This document shows positions 1 through 6,307 of a stretch of 9,820 nt of DNA, piece by piece. The notes under the pieces were generated by a model. The model saw only the letters and a list, made by a program, of their open reading frames with translations, had not been told where the DNA came from and searched no databases. The first letter of the stretch is position 1, and each line of letters starts with the position of its first letter. The translations under genes were made by a program, and so were the position numbers. The stretch lies in contig JAYUGA010000268.1 of the NCBI GenBank assembly GCA_043738565.1, forward strand, positions 1 to 9,820, read 5' to 3'. Source of the DNA: Stagnihabitans sp043738565. GTDB lineage: Bacteria; Pseudomonadota; Alphaproteobacteria; Rhodobacterales; Rhodobacteraceae.

Positions 1-30
1 GGGCGCTTGACCCATAAGACCTCCGCAAGG

Positions 31-52
31 GGTTGCCGTGGGATGCGGCACC
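31..52 (+). other. Possible stem-loop upstream of the binding-protein gene
   Basis: GGT(T)GCCG at 31-38 can pair with CGGCACC at 46-52, with one bulged T at 34 and a 7-nt loop. It lies in the leader just before the ribosome site. If the operon's ATPase gene ends just upstream, this would be an intercistronic hairpin like those downstream. The stem is short, so this is weak. Confidence 0.25.
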
Positions 53-71
53 GGAAACCAAGATCAACAAC

Positions 72-76
72 GGGAG
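72..76 (+). promoter_or_regulatory. Ribosome binding site of the binding-protein gene
   Basis: GGGAG, 8 nt before the ATG at 85. It decides the start in favour of 85 over the in-frame TTG at 7, which lies upstream of the signal peptide. Confidence 0.7.
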
Positions 77-84
77 CTAACGGA

Positions 85-1158
85 ATGAAAAAGTTGCTAA
101 TTCTATCGACCGCCCTGACAGTCGTGGCCTATGCCGCGCAGGCTGAGGTCACGGTCATGTCGTGGGGCGGTGCTTACGGTGCCGCGCAGAACGAGGCGCA
201 TGTCAAGCCATTCACCGCCAAGACCGGGATCGCGGCCAAGATGATCGACAGCGACAACCCGGCCACGCCGATCAAGGCGATGGTCGAGGCCGGCAACGTC
301 ACGGTTGACGTGGCCAACCTTGAATATGCCGATGCGATCCGGCTGTGCGACGAAGGCATGTTGGAGCCGATCGACATCGCCAGCCTGCCCGCCGGTTCCG
401 ATGGCGTGGCGGCGAAAGATGACTTCCTGCCGGGCGCTGTGACCGATTGCGGGGTTTCGACCGACATCTGGGCCACGGTCTTTGCCTATGACAACACCAA
501 GCTGACCGGCACTGTCCCGACGACCGTTGCCGACTTCTTCGACCTGACCAAATTCCCCGGCAAGCGTGGGTTGAAAAAGGGCGCGAAAGCCGTTCTGGAA
601 TTCGCGCTGATGGGTGACGGCGTGGCTCCGGCGGATGTCTACAAGACCCTGTCGACCCCGGAAGGCGTGGTCCGGGCGTTCAAGAAGCTGGATACCATCA
701 AGAAGGACGTGGTGTGGTGGGAAGCCGGCGCACAACCGCCGCAGCTGTTGGCGGATGGTGAGGTCACGATGACCACCGCCTACAACGGCCGGATTTTCAA
801 CGCGGCGATCTCCGAAGGCAAGCCTTTCACCATCGTCTGGGACGGTCAGGTCTACGAGAACGAAATGTATGCGATTCCGAAGGGCGCGCCGAACAAGGAT
901 GATGCGCTGAAGTTCATCCAGTATGCGACCTCGACCGAAGGTCTGCGCGCCCAGGCCCAGCAGATCAGCTATGGTCCGGCGCGCAAATCGGCGCTGAAGG
1001 ATGAGCTGATCTTCAAGGACGGCAAAACCGTCATGGCGCCGAACCTGCCGACCGATCCGACCAACATGGCGAATTCGCTGGCCTCGTCTGCGGAATTCTG
1101 GGTCGACAAGGATGCCGAGCTGAACGATCGCTTCAACGCCTGGCTGGCCACGAACTAA
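85..1158 (+). CDS. Periplasmic substrate-binding protein of a polyamine-type ABC importer (PotD/PotF-like)
   Basis: Captures the substrate in the periplasm and delivers it to the two permeases encoded next. The 357-residue protein starts with a clear Sec signal peptide: MKK, a hydrophobic stretch to about residue 17, and a predicted cut after AQA at residue 20. The mature N-terminus (VTVMSWGGAYGAAQNEAH) has the fold-start pattern of the spermidine/putrescine binding family. A conserved-looking WWEAGAQPPQLLADGEV block lies near residues 211-227, followed by AYNGR (232-236). Cys88 and Cys122 are the only cysteines and could form a disulfide. An in-frame TTG at position 7 would add 26 residues before the signal peptide and is rejected: ATG at 85 has a GGGAG ribosome site 8 nt upstream. 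The family is clear. The substrate (putrescine, spermidine, agmatine or another cation) is not; the downstream agmatinase favours a guanidino amine, by inference. Confidence 0.9.
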   Translation: MKKLLILSTALTVVAYAAQAEVTVMSWGGAYGAAQNEAHVKPFTAKTGIAAKMIDSDNPATPIKAMVEAGNVTVDVANLEYADAIRLCDEGMLEPIDIASLPAGSDGVAAKDDFLPGAVTDCGVSTDIWATVFAYDNTKLTGTVPTTVADFFDLTKFPGKRGLKKGAKAVLEFALMGDGVAPADVYKTLSTPEGVVRAFKKLDTIKKDVVWWEAGAQPPQLLADGEVTMTTAYNGRIFNAAISEGKPFTIVWDGQVYENEMYAIPKGAPNKDDALKFIQYATSTEGLRAQAQQISYGPARKSALKDELIFKDGKTVMAPNLPTDPTNMANSLASSAEFWVDKDAELNDRFNAWLATN

Positions 1159-1163
1159 GCCTT

Positions 1164-1193
1164 TCCGGGCGCGCAAGGTGTTGTGCGCCCGGA
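1164..1193 (+). other. Strong intercistronic stem-loop between binding protein and first permease
   Basis: Thirteen bases at 1164-1176 (TCCGGGCGCGCAA) pair with 1181-1193 (TTGTGCGCCCGGA) around a 4-nt loop GGTG. All pairs are Watson-Crick except one G.U at 1173/1184. It starts 6 nt after the TAA of the binding-protein gene and ends 9 nt before the ribosome site of the permease. No T-run follows, so it is not a canonical intrinsic terminator. Hairpins at this position in importer operons are known to protect the 3' end of the upstream message (malE-malF type) or cause partial termination, so that binding protein is made in excess. That role is inferred here. Confidence 0.75.
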
Positions 1194-1202
1194 CCTTCCG
1201 AC

Positions 1203-1207
1203 AGGGA
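1203..1207 (+). promoter_or_regulatory. Ribosome binding site of the first permease gene
   Basis: AGGGA, 6 nt before the ATG at 1214. It supports that start over the in-frame upstream codon at 1178, which lies inside the intercistronic hairpin. Confidence 0.6.
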
Positions 1208-1213
1208 AATCCT

Positions 1214-2470
1214 ATGGCCGATGTGACGCTTGCCACCCCCGTGCTGACCACCTCGGACGGCCGCCCGTTGAAGGCGGCGCTGGCGATGGCGCAAAGGCGG
1301 GCGAAGTGGCGGGCGTTTCTGCTGGTGCTGCCGCTGTTGGCCTTTGTCGTCGTGACCTTTATCATTCCCATTCTCAAAATGCTGGAACGCTCGGTTTATC
1401 ACGAGGGGTTCTCGTCCACCGCGCCCGGTCTGGTGGCGTGGTTCGCCGCGAACCCACCGCGCGGCGATGTGCCCGAAGCGGCCTATGCCGCGCTGGTCAG
1501 CGACCTGCGGCAGATGCAGAAAGGCAAGACCGCAGGTCTGGCGGGCGCGCGGATCAACTACACGGTGCCGGGCACGATTTCGGTGTTCAAGGCGGCGGCC
1601 CGTTCTGCCGAAACCTTGCAACCGCCCTACAAGGCGGCGCTGATCGCGGCCAACCCGATCTGGGGCCAGCCCGAGACCTGGGTGGCGATGCGCAATGCGG
1701 CGTCGCCGTGGACTTCGGATTTCTACATGGTCTCGACCGATCTGAAACGTACCGCCGACAATGGGTTGCAACGGGTGGAGCCGGAGCAGCGCATCTATCT
1801 CTATCTGTTCGTGAAAACCTTCGTGCTGTCACTGGTGATCACGGTGTTTTGCCTTTTGTTGGCCTTCCCGATTGCCCATCTGCTGGCGGTGTTGCCGATG
1901 GCGAGATCGAACCTGCTGATGATCTTCGTCCTGCTGCCGTTCTGGACCTCGCTGCTGGTGCGCACCTCGTCGTGGATCGCCTTGTTGCAGGAGCAGGGCG
2001 TGATCAACGACCTGCTGGTCTGGCTGGGGGTGCTGAACGATCAGGGCCGGGTCAGGATGATCTACAACCAGATCGGCACGATCATCGTGATGACCCATAT
2101 CCTGCTGCCGTTCATGGTGCTGCCCTTGTATTCGGTGATGAAGGTGATCCCGCCCAGTTACGCCCGCGCCGCGCGGTCGCTGGGGGCGACAAGCTGGACC
2201 ACGTTCCGGCGGATTTACCTGCCGCAGACCATTCCCGGCATCGCGGCGGGGTCGCTGTTGGTGTTCATTCTGGCGGTGGGCTATTACATTACCCCGGCGC
2301 TGGTGGGCGGCGCGGATGGCCAGTTGATCTCCAACCTGATCTCGTTCCACATGAACAAGGCGAACTGGTCGATGGCGGCGGCGCTGGCCGCGATCCTGCT
2401 GGCCGCGGTGCTGGTGCTGTACTGGCTGTATGACCAGTTGATCGGCATTGACCGCCTGAAACTCGGGTAA
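1214..2470 (+). CDS. ABC importer inner-membrane permease, PotB-like, with a large periplasmic domain
   Basis: Forms half of the transmembrane channel of the importer. The 418-residue protein has about six membrane segments (roughly residues 33-55, 201-226, 233-256, 285-309, 343-363 and 386-410). The cytoplasmic EAA-type loop that docks the ATPase is seen near residues 313-343 (PPSYARAARSLGATSW, then FRRIYLPQTIPGI), including the invariant LGA glycine. Between segments 1 and 2 lies about 145 residues of largely hydrophilic sequence, probably periplasmic. E. coli PotB has about 275 residues, so this insertion accounts for nearly all the extra length. The ATG at 1214 with AGGGA upstream is preferred to an in-frame start at 1178. 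The next permease starts 9 nt after the stop, so the two are cotranslated or coupled. Family confident; exact substrate unknown. Confidence 0.9.
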   Translation: MADVTLATPVLTTSDGRPLKAALAMAQRRAKWRAFLLVLPLLAFVVVTFIIPILKMLERSVYHEGFSSTAPGLVAWFAANPPRGDVPEAAYAALVSDLRQMQKGKTAGLAGARINYTVPGTISVFKAAARSAETLQPPYKAALIAANPIWGQPETWVAMRNAASPWTSDFYMVSTDLKRTADNGLQRVEPEQRIYLYLFVKTFVLSLVITVFCLLLAFPIAHLLAVLPMARSNLLMIFVLLPFWTSLLVRTSSWIALLQEQGVINDLLVWLGVLNDQGRVRMIYNQIGTIIVMTHILLPFMVLPLYSVMKVIPPSYARAARSLGATSWTTFRRIYLPQTIPGIAAGSLLVFILAVGYYITPALVGGADGQLISNLISFHMNKANWSMAAALAAILLAAVLVLYWLYDQLIGIDRLKLG

Positions 2471-2479
2471 GGAGGCGAA

Positions 2480-3454
2480 ATGGCCGTCCCCATCTACGCC
2501 TCGCCGCTGGAACGGGTCTGGTATTATGCGTTCCGGGTGATCTGCACGCTGGTCTTTCTGTTTCTGGTCGCCCCGATCCTGATCGTCATTCCGTTGTCGT
2601 TCAATGTGGAGCCGTATTTTTCCTTCACCCAGAAGATGCTGGCGCTGGACCCGAGCGGGTATTCGCTGCGCTGGTATGACACTTTGCTGACCCTGGGCGT
2701 CAATACGCCAAACGACGCGGTGCGGGATTCCGGCTGGTGGGCGCAGGTCTGGCAACAGGCGACCTGGGTCAGGGCTGCCAAGAACTCGCTGTGGATCGGG
2801 GCCTGGGCGACGCTGCTGGCGACGGTTCTGGGCACCACAGCGGCGCTGGGCCTCAGCCGCCCGGAGATGCCCTACCGCCGCCTGATCATGGCGCTGCTGA
2901 TCTCGCCGATGATCGTGCCGATCATCATCATCGGGACCGGGTTGTTTTTCTTCTACTCCAGCGCCTGCCTGGCCACCGCAAGCGGGCCGGGCTGGCTGCT
3001 GTCGCCGTTCCTGTCGGCCAAGGGCTGTCTGGCCAACACGTTTCTCGGCATCATCCTGGCGCATGCCACGCTGGGCATTCCGTTCGTGATCATCACCGTT
3101 ACCGCCACGCTGACGGGGTTTGACCAGTCGCTGATCCGCGCCTCGGCCAGTCTGGGGGCCAACCCGCGCACCACGTTTTTCAAGGTCATCATGCCGCTGA
3201 TCCTGCCGGGGGTGATTTCGGGGGCGCTGTTCGCCTTTGTCACCTCGTTTGACGAGGTGGTGGCGGTGCTGTTCATCGGCGGGCCGGACCAGCAGACCAT
3301 CCCGCGCCAGATGTGGAACGGGATACGGGAGGCGATCAGCCCGGCGATCCTGGCGGTGGCGACGATATTGGTGATTGTGTCGATCGGGCTTCTGGCTTCG
3401 GTCGAACTGCTGCGGCGACGGTCGGAGCGGTTGCGCGGGGTTACACCGGCCTGA
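2480..3454 (+). CDS. ABC importer inner-membrane permease, PotC-like
   Basis: Second channel subunit, partner of the preceding permease. The 324-residue protein has about six hydrophobic segments (near residues 17-40, 102-124, 137-158, 184-208, 240-266 and 287-311). A typical EAA loop lies at about 214-245 (FDQSLIRASASLGANPRTTF, then KVIMPLILPG). The SFDEVVAVLF segment after it resembles the SFDE motif of PotC proteins. Two periplasm-side cysteines (Cys163 and Cys183) flank a short loop and could form a disulfide. A strong GGAGG ribosome site at 2471-2475 sits 4 nt before the ATG. The C-terminus is a basic cytoplasmic tail (LRRRSERLRG). No ATPase gene follows, so the energy-coupling subunit must be encoded elsewhere, probably upstream of the window. 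Confidence 0.9.
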   Translation: MAVPIYASPLERVWYYAFRVICTLVFLFLVAPILIVIPLSFNVEPYFSFTQKMLALDPSGYSLRWYDTLLTLGVNTPNDAVRDSGWWAQVWQQATWVRAAKNSLWIGAWATLLATVLGTTAALGLSRPEMPYRRLIMALLISPMIVPIIIIGTGLFFFYSSACLATASGPGWLLSPFLSAKGCLANTFLGIILAHATLGIPFVIITVTATLTGFDQSLIRASASLGANPRTTFFKVIMPLILPGVISGALFAFVTSFDEVVAVLFIGGPDQQTIPRQMWNGIREAISPAILAVATILVIVSIGLLASVELLRRRSERLRGVTPA

Positions 3455-3464
3455 GCGGGGGAGA

Positions 3465-3491
3465 CCAAAATTTTTCGGCGAAAAATTTTGG
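3465..3491 (+). repeat. AT-rich perfect palindrome between permease and agmatinase genes
   Basis: CCAAAATTTTT at 3465-3475 is exactly complementary to AAAAATTTTGG at 3481-3491, with CGGCG between. The outer C and G of that spacer can also pair, giving a 12-bp stem and 3-nt loop. It begins 10 nt after the stop of the second permease. The AT tracts stand out sharply in a GC-rich region. The stem contains its own T-run but none follows it, so it could act as a poor terminator, an RNA processing or stability hairpin, or a copy of a dispersed intergenic repeat. I recall similar A/T-tract palindromes between genes in Rhodobacteraceae genomes but cannot confirm that here. Confidence 0.7.
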
Positions 3492-3493
3492 CT

Positions 3494-3513
3494 GCTTGGG
3501 CTGCGGCGCAAGC
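3494..3513 (+). other. Second small stem-loop ahead of the agmatinase gene
   Basis: GCTTG at 3494-3498 pairs with CAAGC at 3509-3513. After a G/G mismatch, GC pairs with GC around a TGCG loop. It lies between the AT-rich palindrome and the ribosome site of the agmatinase gene. Weak alone, but it makes the 80-nt junction two hairpins in tandem. Confidence 0.35.
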
Positions 3514-3534
3514 ATTTGGGTTTGAGGAGGTTGC

Positions 3535-4491
3535 ATGGCACATGGCTATGAGAGTGGTCGACTGAACTTGCCGTTTGTCGGGATTGCGACCTTTGGCAAG
3601 CGGCCCTATGTCGAGGATTGGCGCCGCATTGATGCCGATGTTGCGGTGATGGGCGCGCCCTATGACTTTGGCACCCAGTTCCGGGCGGGGGCAAGGTTCG
3701 GGCCGCGGGCGGTGCGCGAGGCATCGACGCTGTTCAGCTTTGGCCATGCCGGGGCCTATGACCACGAGGACGATTGCACCTATCTGCCGGCCTCGGTCCG
3801 CATCGTGGACATTGGCGATGCCGACATCATCCATACGGACACGGTGACAAGCCACGCCAACATCCGCACCGGTGTTGCCGCCATGCTGGATGCGGGGGCG
3901 CTGCCGGTGGTGATCGGCGGCGATCATTCGGTGAATATCCCCTGCATCGAGGCGTTCGAGGGCCGGGGCGACATCCATATTCTGCAAATCGACGCCCATC
4001 TGGATTTCGTCGACGAACGCCACGGCGTGCGGTTCGGCCACGGCAGCCCGATGCGGCGGGCGGCGGAGAAGCCGTGGGTCAAGGGGTTGACGCAGGTTGG
4101 CATCCGCAACGTGTCCTCGACGGCGCGCGAGGGCTATGAGGCAGCCCGCGCGATGGGGTCGGATATCCTGTCGGTGCGGCAGGCGCGGGCCCTGGGGGCA
4201 GCGGCGGTGATTGCGCGGATTCCCCGAGGGGCGCGGGTCTATGTCAGCATCGACATCGATGGCTTTTGCCCCTCGATCGCGCCGGGCACCGGGACACCGA
4301 GCCACGGCGGGTTTCTGTATTATGAGGTGCTGGAACTGTTGCAGGCGGTGGCGCAAGGCCATGCGGTGGTGGGGATGGATCTGGTCGAGGTGGCACCGGA
4401 TTACGACCATTCCGGCAGCACGGCCATTCTGGCGGCGCAGGTGTTGCTCAACTTCCTCGGCTTCATCTTTCAGGCGCGGCGGGCGCGGTAG
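3535..4491 (+). CDS. speB: Agmatinase-family ureohydrolase
   Basis: Hydrolyses a guanidino group to urea and an amine; agmatine to putrescine is the commonest reaction of the family. The 318-residue length is normal. All six expected ligands of the binuclear Mn centre are present: His131 in GGDHS (128-132), Asp153, His155 and Asp157 in DAHLD, and Asp240 and Asp242 in SIDIDGF. The APGTGTP loop (249-255) and the arginase-like Glu285 in MDLVEVAP also fit. The usual Asp before Pro in the DIDxxDP motif is Cys245 here. GAGGAGG at 3524-3530 sits 4 nt before the ATG. The enzyme is cytoplasmic and is the last gene of the importer operon, 80 nt after the permease with hairpins between. Guanidinobutyrase, guanidinopropionase or guanidine hydrolase activity cannot be excluded by sequence alone, because specificity in this family is not fixed by these motifs. 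Confidence 0.88.
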   Translation: MAHGYESGRLNLPFVGIATFGKRPYVEDWRRIDADVAVMGAPYDFGTQFRAGARFGPRAVREASTLFSFGHAGAYDHEDDCTYLPASVRIVDIGDADIIHTDTVTSHANIRTGVAAMLDAGALPVVIGGDHSVNIPCIEAFEGRGDIHILQIDAHLDFVDERHGVRFGHGSPMRRAAEKPWVKGLTQVGIRNVSSTAREGYEAARAMGSDILSVRQARALGAAAVIARIPRGARVYVSIDIDGFCPSIAPGTGTPSHGGFLYYEVLELLQAVAQGHAVVGMDLVEVAPDYDHSGSTAILAAQVLLNFLGFIFQARRAR

Positions 4492-4511
4492 CCGTTCATC
4501 CAGCGTGGCCG

Positions 4512-4539
4512 CTTTCTTCGCTTGCGCGGGCGAGGAAGC
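4512..4539. terminator. Possible bidirectional hairpin between converging genes
   Basis: In the 72-nt gap between the agmatinase and AEC permease stops, TTTCTTCGC (4513-4521) can pair with GCGAGGAAG (4530-4538) across an 8-nt loop, with two G.T pairs. Its place between converging operons fits a shared terminator, but neither strand has a clear T-run after it. Rho-dependent ends are equally possible. Confidence 0.3.
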
Positions 4540-4563
4540 CTGTCAGGGCTGAGAATCGGTGGT

Positions 4564-5502
4564 TCAGGGTAGAACTTGCAGCCAGAACCACGCGGTGAAG
4601 ATCGACAGCGCGGTGGCAATCAGCACAGCAGAGGCCGCCACCCGCCGCCCGGTGCCATACATATGCGCGAATAGATAGGCGTTGACCCCCGGCGGCATCG
4701 CGGCCGTGACCACCGCAGACCGCATCGAGGCGGTGTCGATGGCAAAGACCCAACGCCCCAGCCCATAGGTCACAATCGGATGCAATACCAAGGTGATGGC
4801 GCAGACCAGCGCGATCAGCGCCTTGTCACCCTCGGGCTTGTAGCGCAGCAAAATCCCGCCCAGTCCGAACAGCGCTGCAGGCAGGCCGGCGCGGCCCATC
4901 ATGTCGGCAGCGGCCCCCACCGATTCCGGGATCGGCAGCCCGGTCAGATTGACGAAAACCCCCGCGACAATTCCGATGACCAGCGGTTGCGAGAAGATCG
5001 ACCGGATGACCTGACGGCTGAGGGCAGCCCCCGACAGGCCCTGGCCGCGGCTGCGCACCGATTCCATCAGCCCAATGCCGAAGGCGTAGAACATCGGGGA
5101 ATGCATGGCGATGATGGCATAATTTCCGGCAAGCGCCTCGGGACCATAGGCGCGTTCGGTGATCGACAGGCCCAAGAGCAGCGAGTTCGAAAACATCGCG
5201 GCAAAGCCGATGGCGATGCTTTCGTCGAGCGGTCTGGCAAAGCCTTGGTGCGCCCCGAAGAACCCGACGGCAAAAGCCACAAAGGCCCCGATATAGAAAC
5301 TGAGCAGCAGCCCCGGGTTGAAGGAGGTCGACAGGTCCAGCCCGGCGACCGAGCGGAACAGCAGGCTGGGAATCGCAAAGTTTTGCGAAAAGCGCATCAG
5401 CCCGTCGATGGCGCTTTCCGACAGCAGTCTGGCGCGGGCGGCGGCATAGCCAAAGCCGATGATCAGGAATACCGGCAGGACGACGTTGATCAGGATTCCC
5501 AT
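4564..5502 (-). CDS. AEC (auxin efflux carrier) family membrane transporter
   Basis: Predicted inner-membrane secondary transporter. The 312-residue protein is strongly hydrophobic throughout, with about ten segments, as usual for the family. Family-like motifs are NFAIPSLLFRSV near residues 41-52, FSNSLLLGLSI at 104-114 and MPPGVNAYLFAHMYG at 269-283; the last resembles the conserved region of the second inverted half. Bacterial members have been linked to export of organic acids such as malate or malonate, but the substrate cannot be read from sequence. The ATG at 5502 follows the TGA of the MBL-fold gene after one base, with only a weak upstream ribosome site, so coupled translation is likely. 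It is the last gene of the minus-strand operon. Its function has no obvious link to the replication genes upstream, so it may be a passenger. Confidence 0.88.
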   Translation of the reverse strand: MGILINVVLPVFLIIGFGYAAARARLLSESAIDGLMRFSQNFAIPSLLFRSVAGLDLSTSFNPGLLLSFYIGAFVAFAVGFFGAHQGFARPLDESIAIGFAAMFSNSLLLGLSITERAYGPEALAGNYAIIAMHSPMFYAFGIGLMESVRSRGQGLSGAALSRQVIRSIFSQPLVIGIVAGVFVNLTGLPIPESVGAAADMMGRAGLPAALFGLGGILLRYKPEGDKALIALVCAITLVLHPIVTYGLGRWVFAIDTASMRSAVVTAAMPPGVNAYLFAHMYGTGRRVAASAVLIATALSIFTAWFWLQVLP

Positions 5503-5503
5503 C

Positions 5504-6307
5504 TCAGGGCTGGTTTTCGAATGTGATCACACGGCCATCGAAGGCGGGGCTGACCGTGGCGGGCAGTTCGTGCAGCAGCGTCTCGTAGTCGAGGTCGAGG
5601 TGCATGTTTGTGATCACGGCTTGGGTCGGTTTGGCGCGGGCGATCCACTCCAGCGACAGGGCGAGATGGGCATGGGTCGGGTGCGGTTTGCGTCGCAAAG
5701 CGTCCAGCACCCAGCATTCCAGACCCTCCAGCAGCGGCCAGACGGCGTCGGGAATGGCCAAGACATCCGGCAGATAGGCGAGGGGGCCGATGCGGAACCC
5801 CAAAGCGTCCATCGAACCGTGATCGACGCGGAAAGGCTGGAAGGAGATCGGGCCGCCGGGGCCATCCACGTGGAACGTTCCGTCGATCGAGTGCAGGTTG
5901 AGGATGGGGGGATAGGGCGAGCCTTCGGGCTGCATGAAGGCATAGCCAAAGCGCGAGATCAGGGCGTTTTGCGTCGGCGCATCGGCCCAGACGGCCAAGC
6001 GGCGTTTCATGTTGAACACAACCTGGCGCAGGTCGTCGATGCCGTGGGTGTGGTCGGCATGGGAATGGGTGAAGACGACGCCATCGAGGCTGCCGATCTG
6101 CGCGCCCAGCAGTTGTTCGCGCATGTCGGGCGAGGTGTCGATCAGGACCTGGGTGATGGCATCCCCGGCGATGCGTTCCACCAGCACCGAACAGCGGCGG
6201 CGGCGGTTTTTCGGGTTTTTCGGGTCGCAGTCGCCCCAGTCGCCGCCCAGACGGGGGACACCGCCAGAGGAGCCGCAGCCGAGGATGGTGAAGCGCAGGG
6301 TGGCCAT
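5504..6307 (-). CDS. Metallo-beta-lactamase-fold hydrolase, PhnP-like
   Basis: Probable metal-dependent phosphodiesterase of the PhnP (phosphoribosyl 1,2-cyclic phosphate phosphodiesterase) superfamily branch. The 267-residue protein opens with TILGCGSSGGVPRL and a GDCDPKNPKNRRRRC segment. The MBL signature THSHADH holds His81, His83, Asp85 and His86. Further candidate ligands are His163 (VDHG), Asp181 (YLPD) and His236 (NMHLDLDY). Cys27 and Cys39 in the N-terminal insert recall the structural zinc site of PhnP, but that equivalence is unproven. The ATG at 6307 shares one base with the TGA of the TatD gene (TGATG). A weak AAGG lies 8 nt upstream. The open frame runs further upstream inside the TatD gene and is rejected, because conserved sequence begins at this ATG. 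It is not in a phosphonate operon, so the true substrate is uncertain. Confidence 0.85.
   Translation of the reverse strand: MATLRFTILGCGSSGGVPRLGGDWGDCDPKNPKNRRRRCSVLVERIAGDAITQVLIDTSPDMREQLLGAQIGSLDGVVFTHSHADHTHGIDDLRQVVFNMKRRLAVWADAPTQNALISRFGYAFMQPEGSPYPPILNLHSIDGTFHVDGPGGPISFQPFRVDHGSMDALGFRIGPLAYLPDVLAIPDAVWPLLEGLECWVLDALRRKPHPTHAHLALSLEWIARAKPTQAVITNMHLDLDYETLLHELPATVSPAFDGRVITFENQP

Noticed and set aside
7..84. N-terminal extension of the binding protein from TTG at 7
   Set aside because: It would put 26 charged residues before a clear signal peptide; the GGGAG site places the start at 85.
1164..1193. Reading the hairpin as an intrinsic terminator that ends the operon
   Set aside because: No T-run follows and the permease genes directly downstream need transcription; a stability or partial-termination element fits better.
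103..1377. 424-codon minus-strand open frame opposite the binding-protein gene
   Set aside because: Arg/Gly-rich shadow of a clear coding sequence; no recognisable motif or ribosome site.
1183..2433. 416-codon plus-strand open frame overlapping the first permease in another frame
   Set aside because: Gly/Ala/Asp/Arg-rich frame-shifted shadow of a membrane protein gene.
1829..3724. 631-codon open frame on the minus strand across both permease genes and the start of the agmatinase gene
   Set aside because: It lies antisense to three well-supported genes. Its translation is rich in Arg, Gln, His and Pro with no domain-like pattern, as expected from the complement of GC-rich codons.
2953..4410. 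485-codon minus-strand open frame opposite the second permease and agmatinase genes
   Set aside because: Antisense to the agmatinase with all its metal ligands; low-complexity composition.
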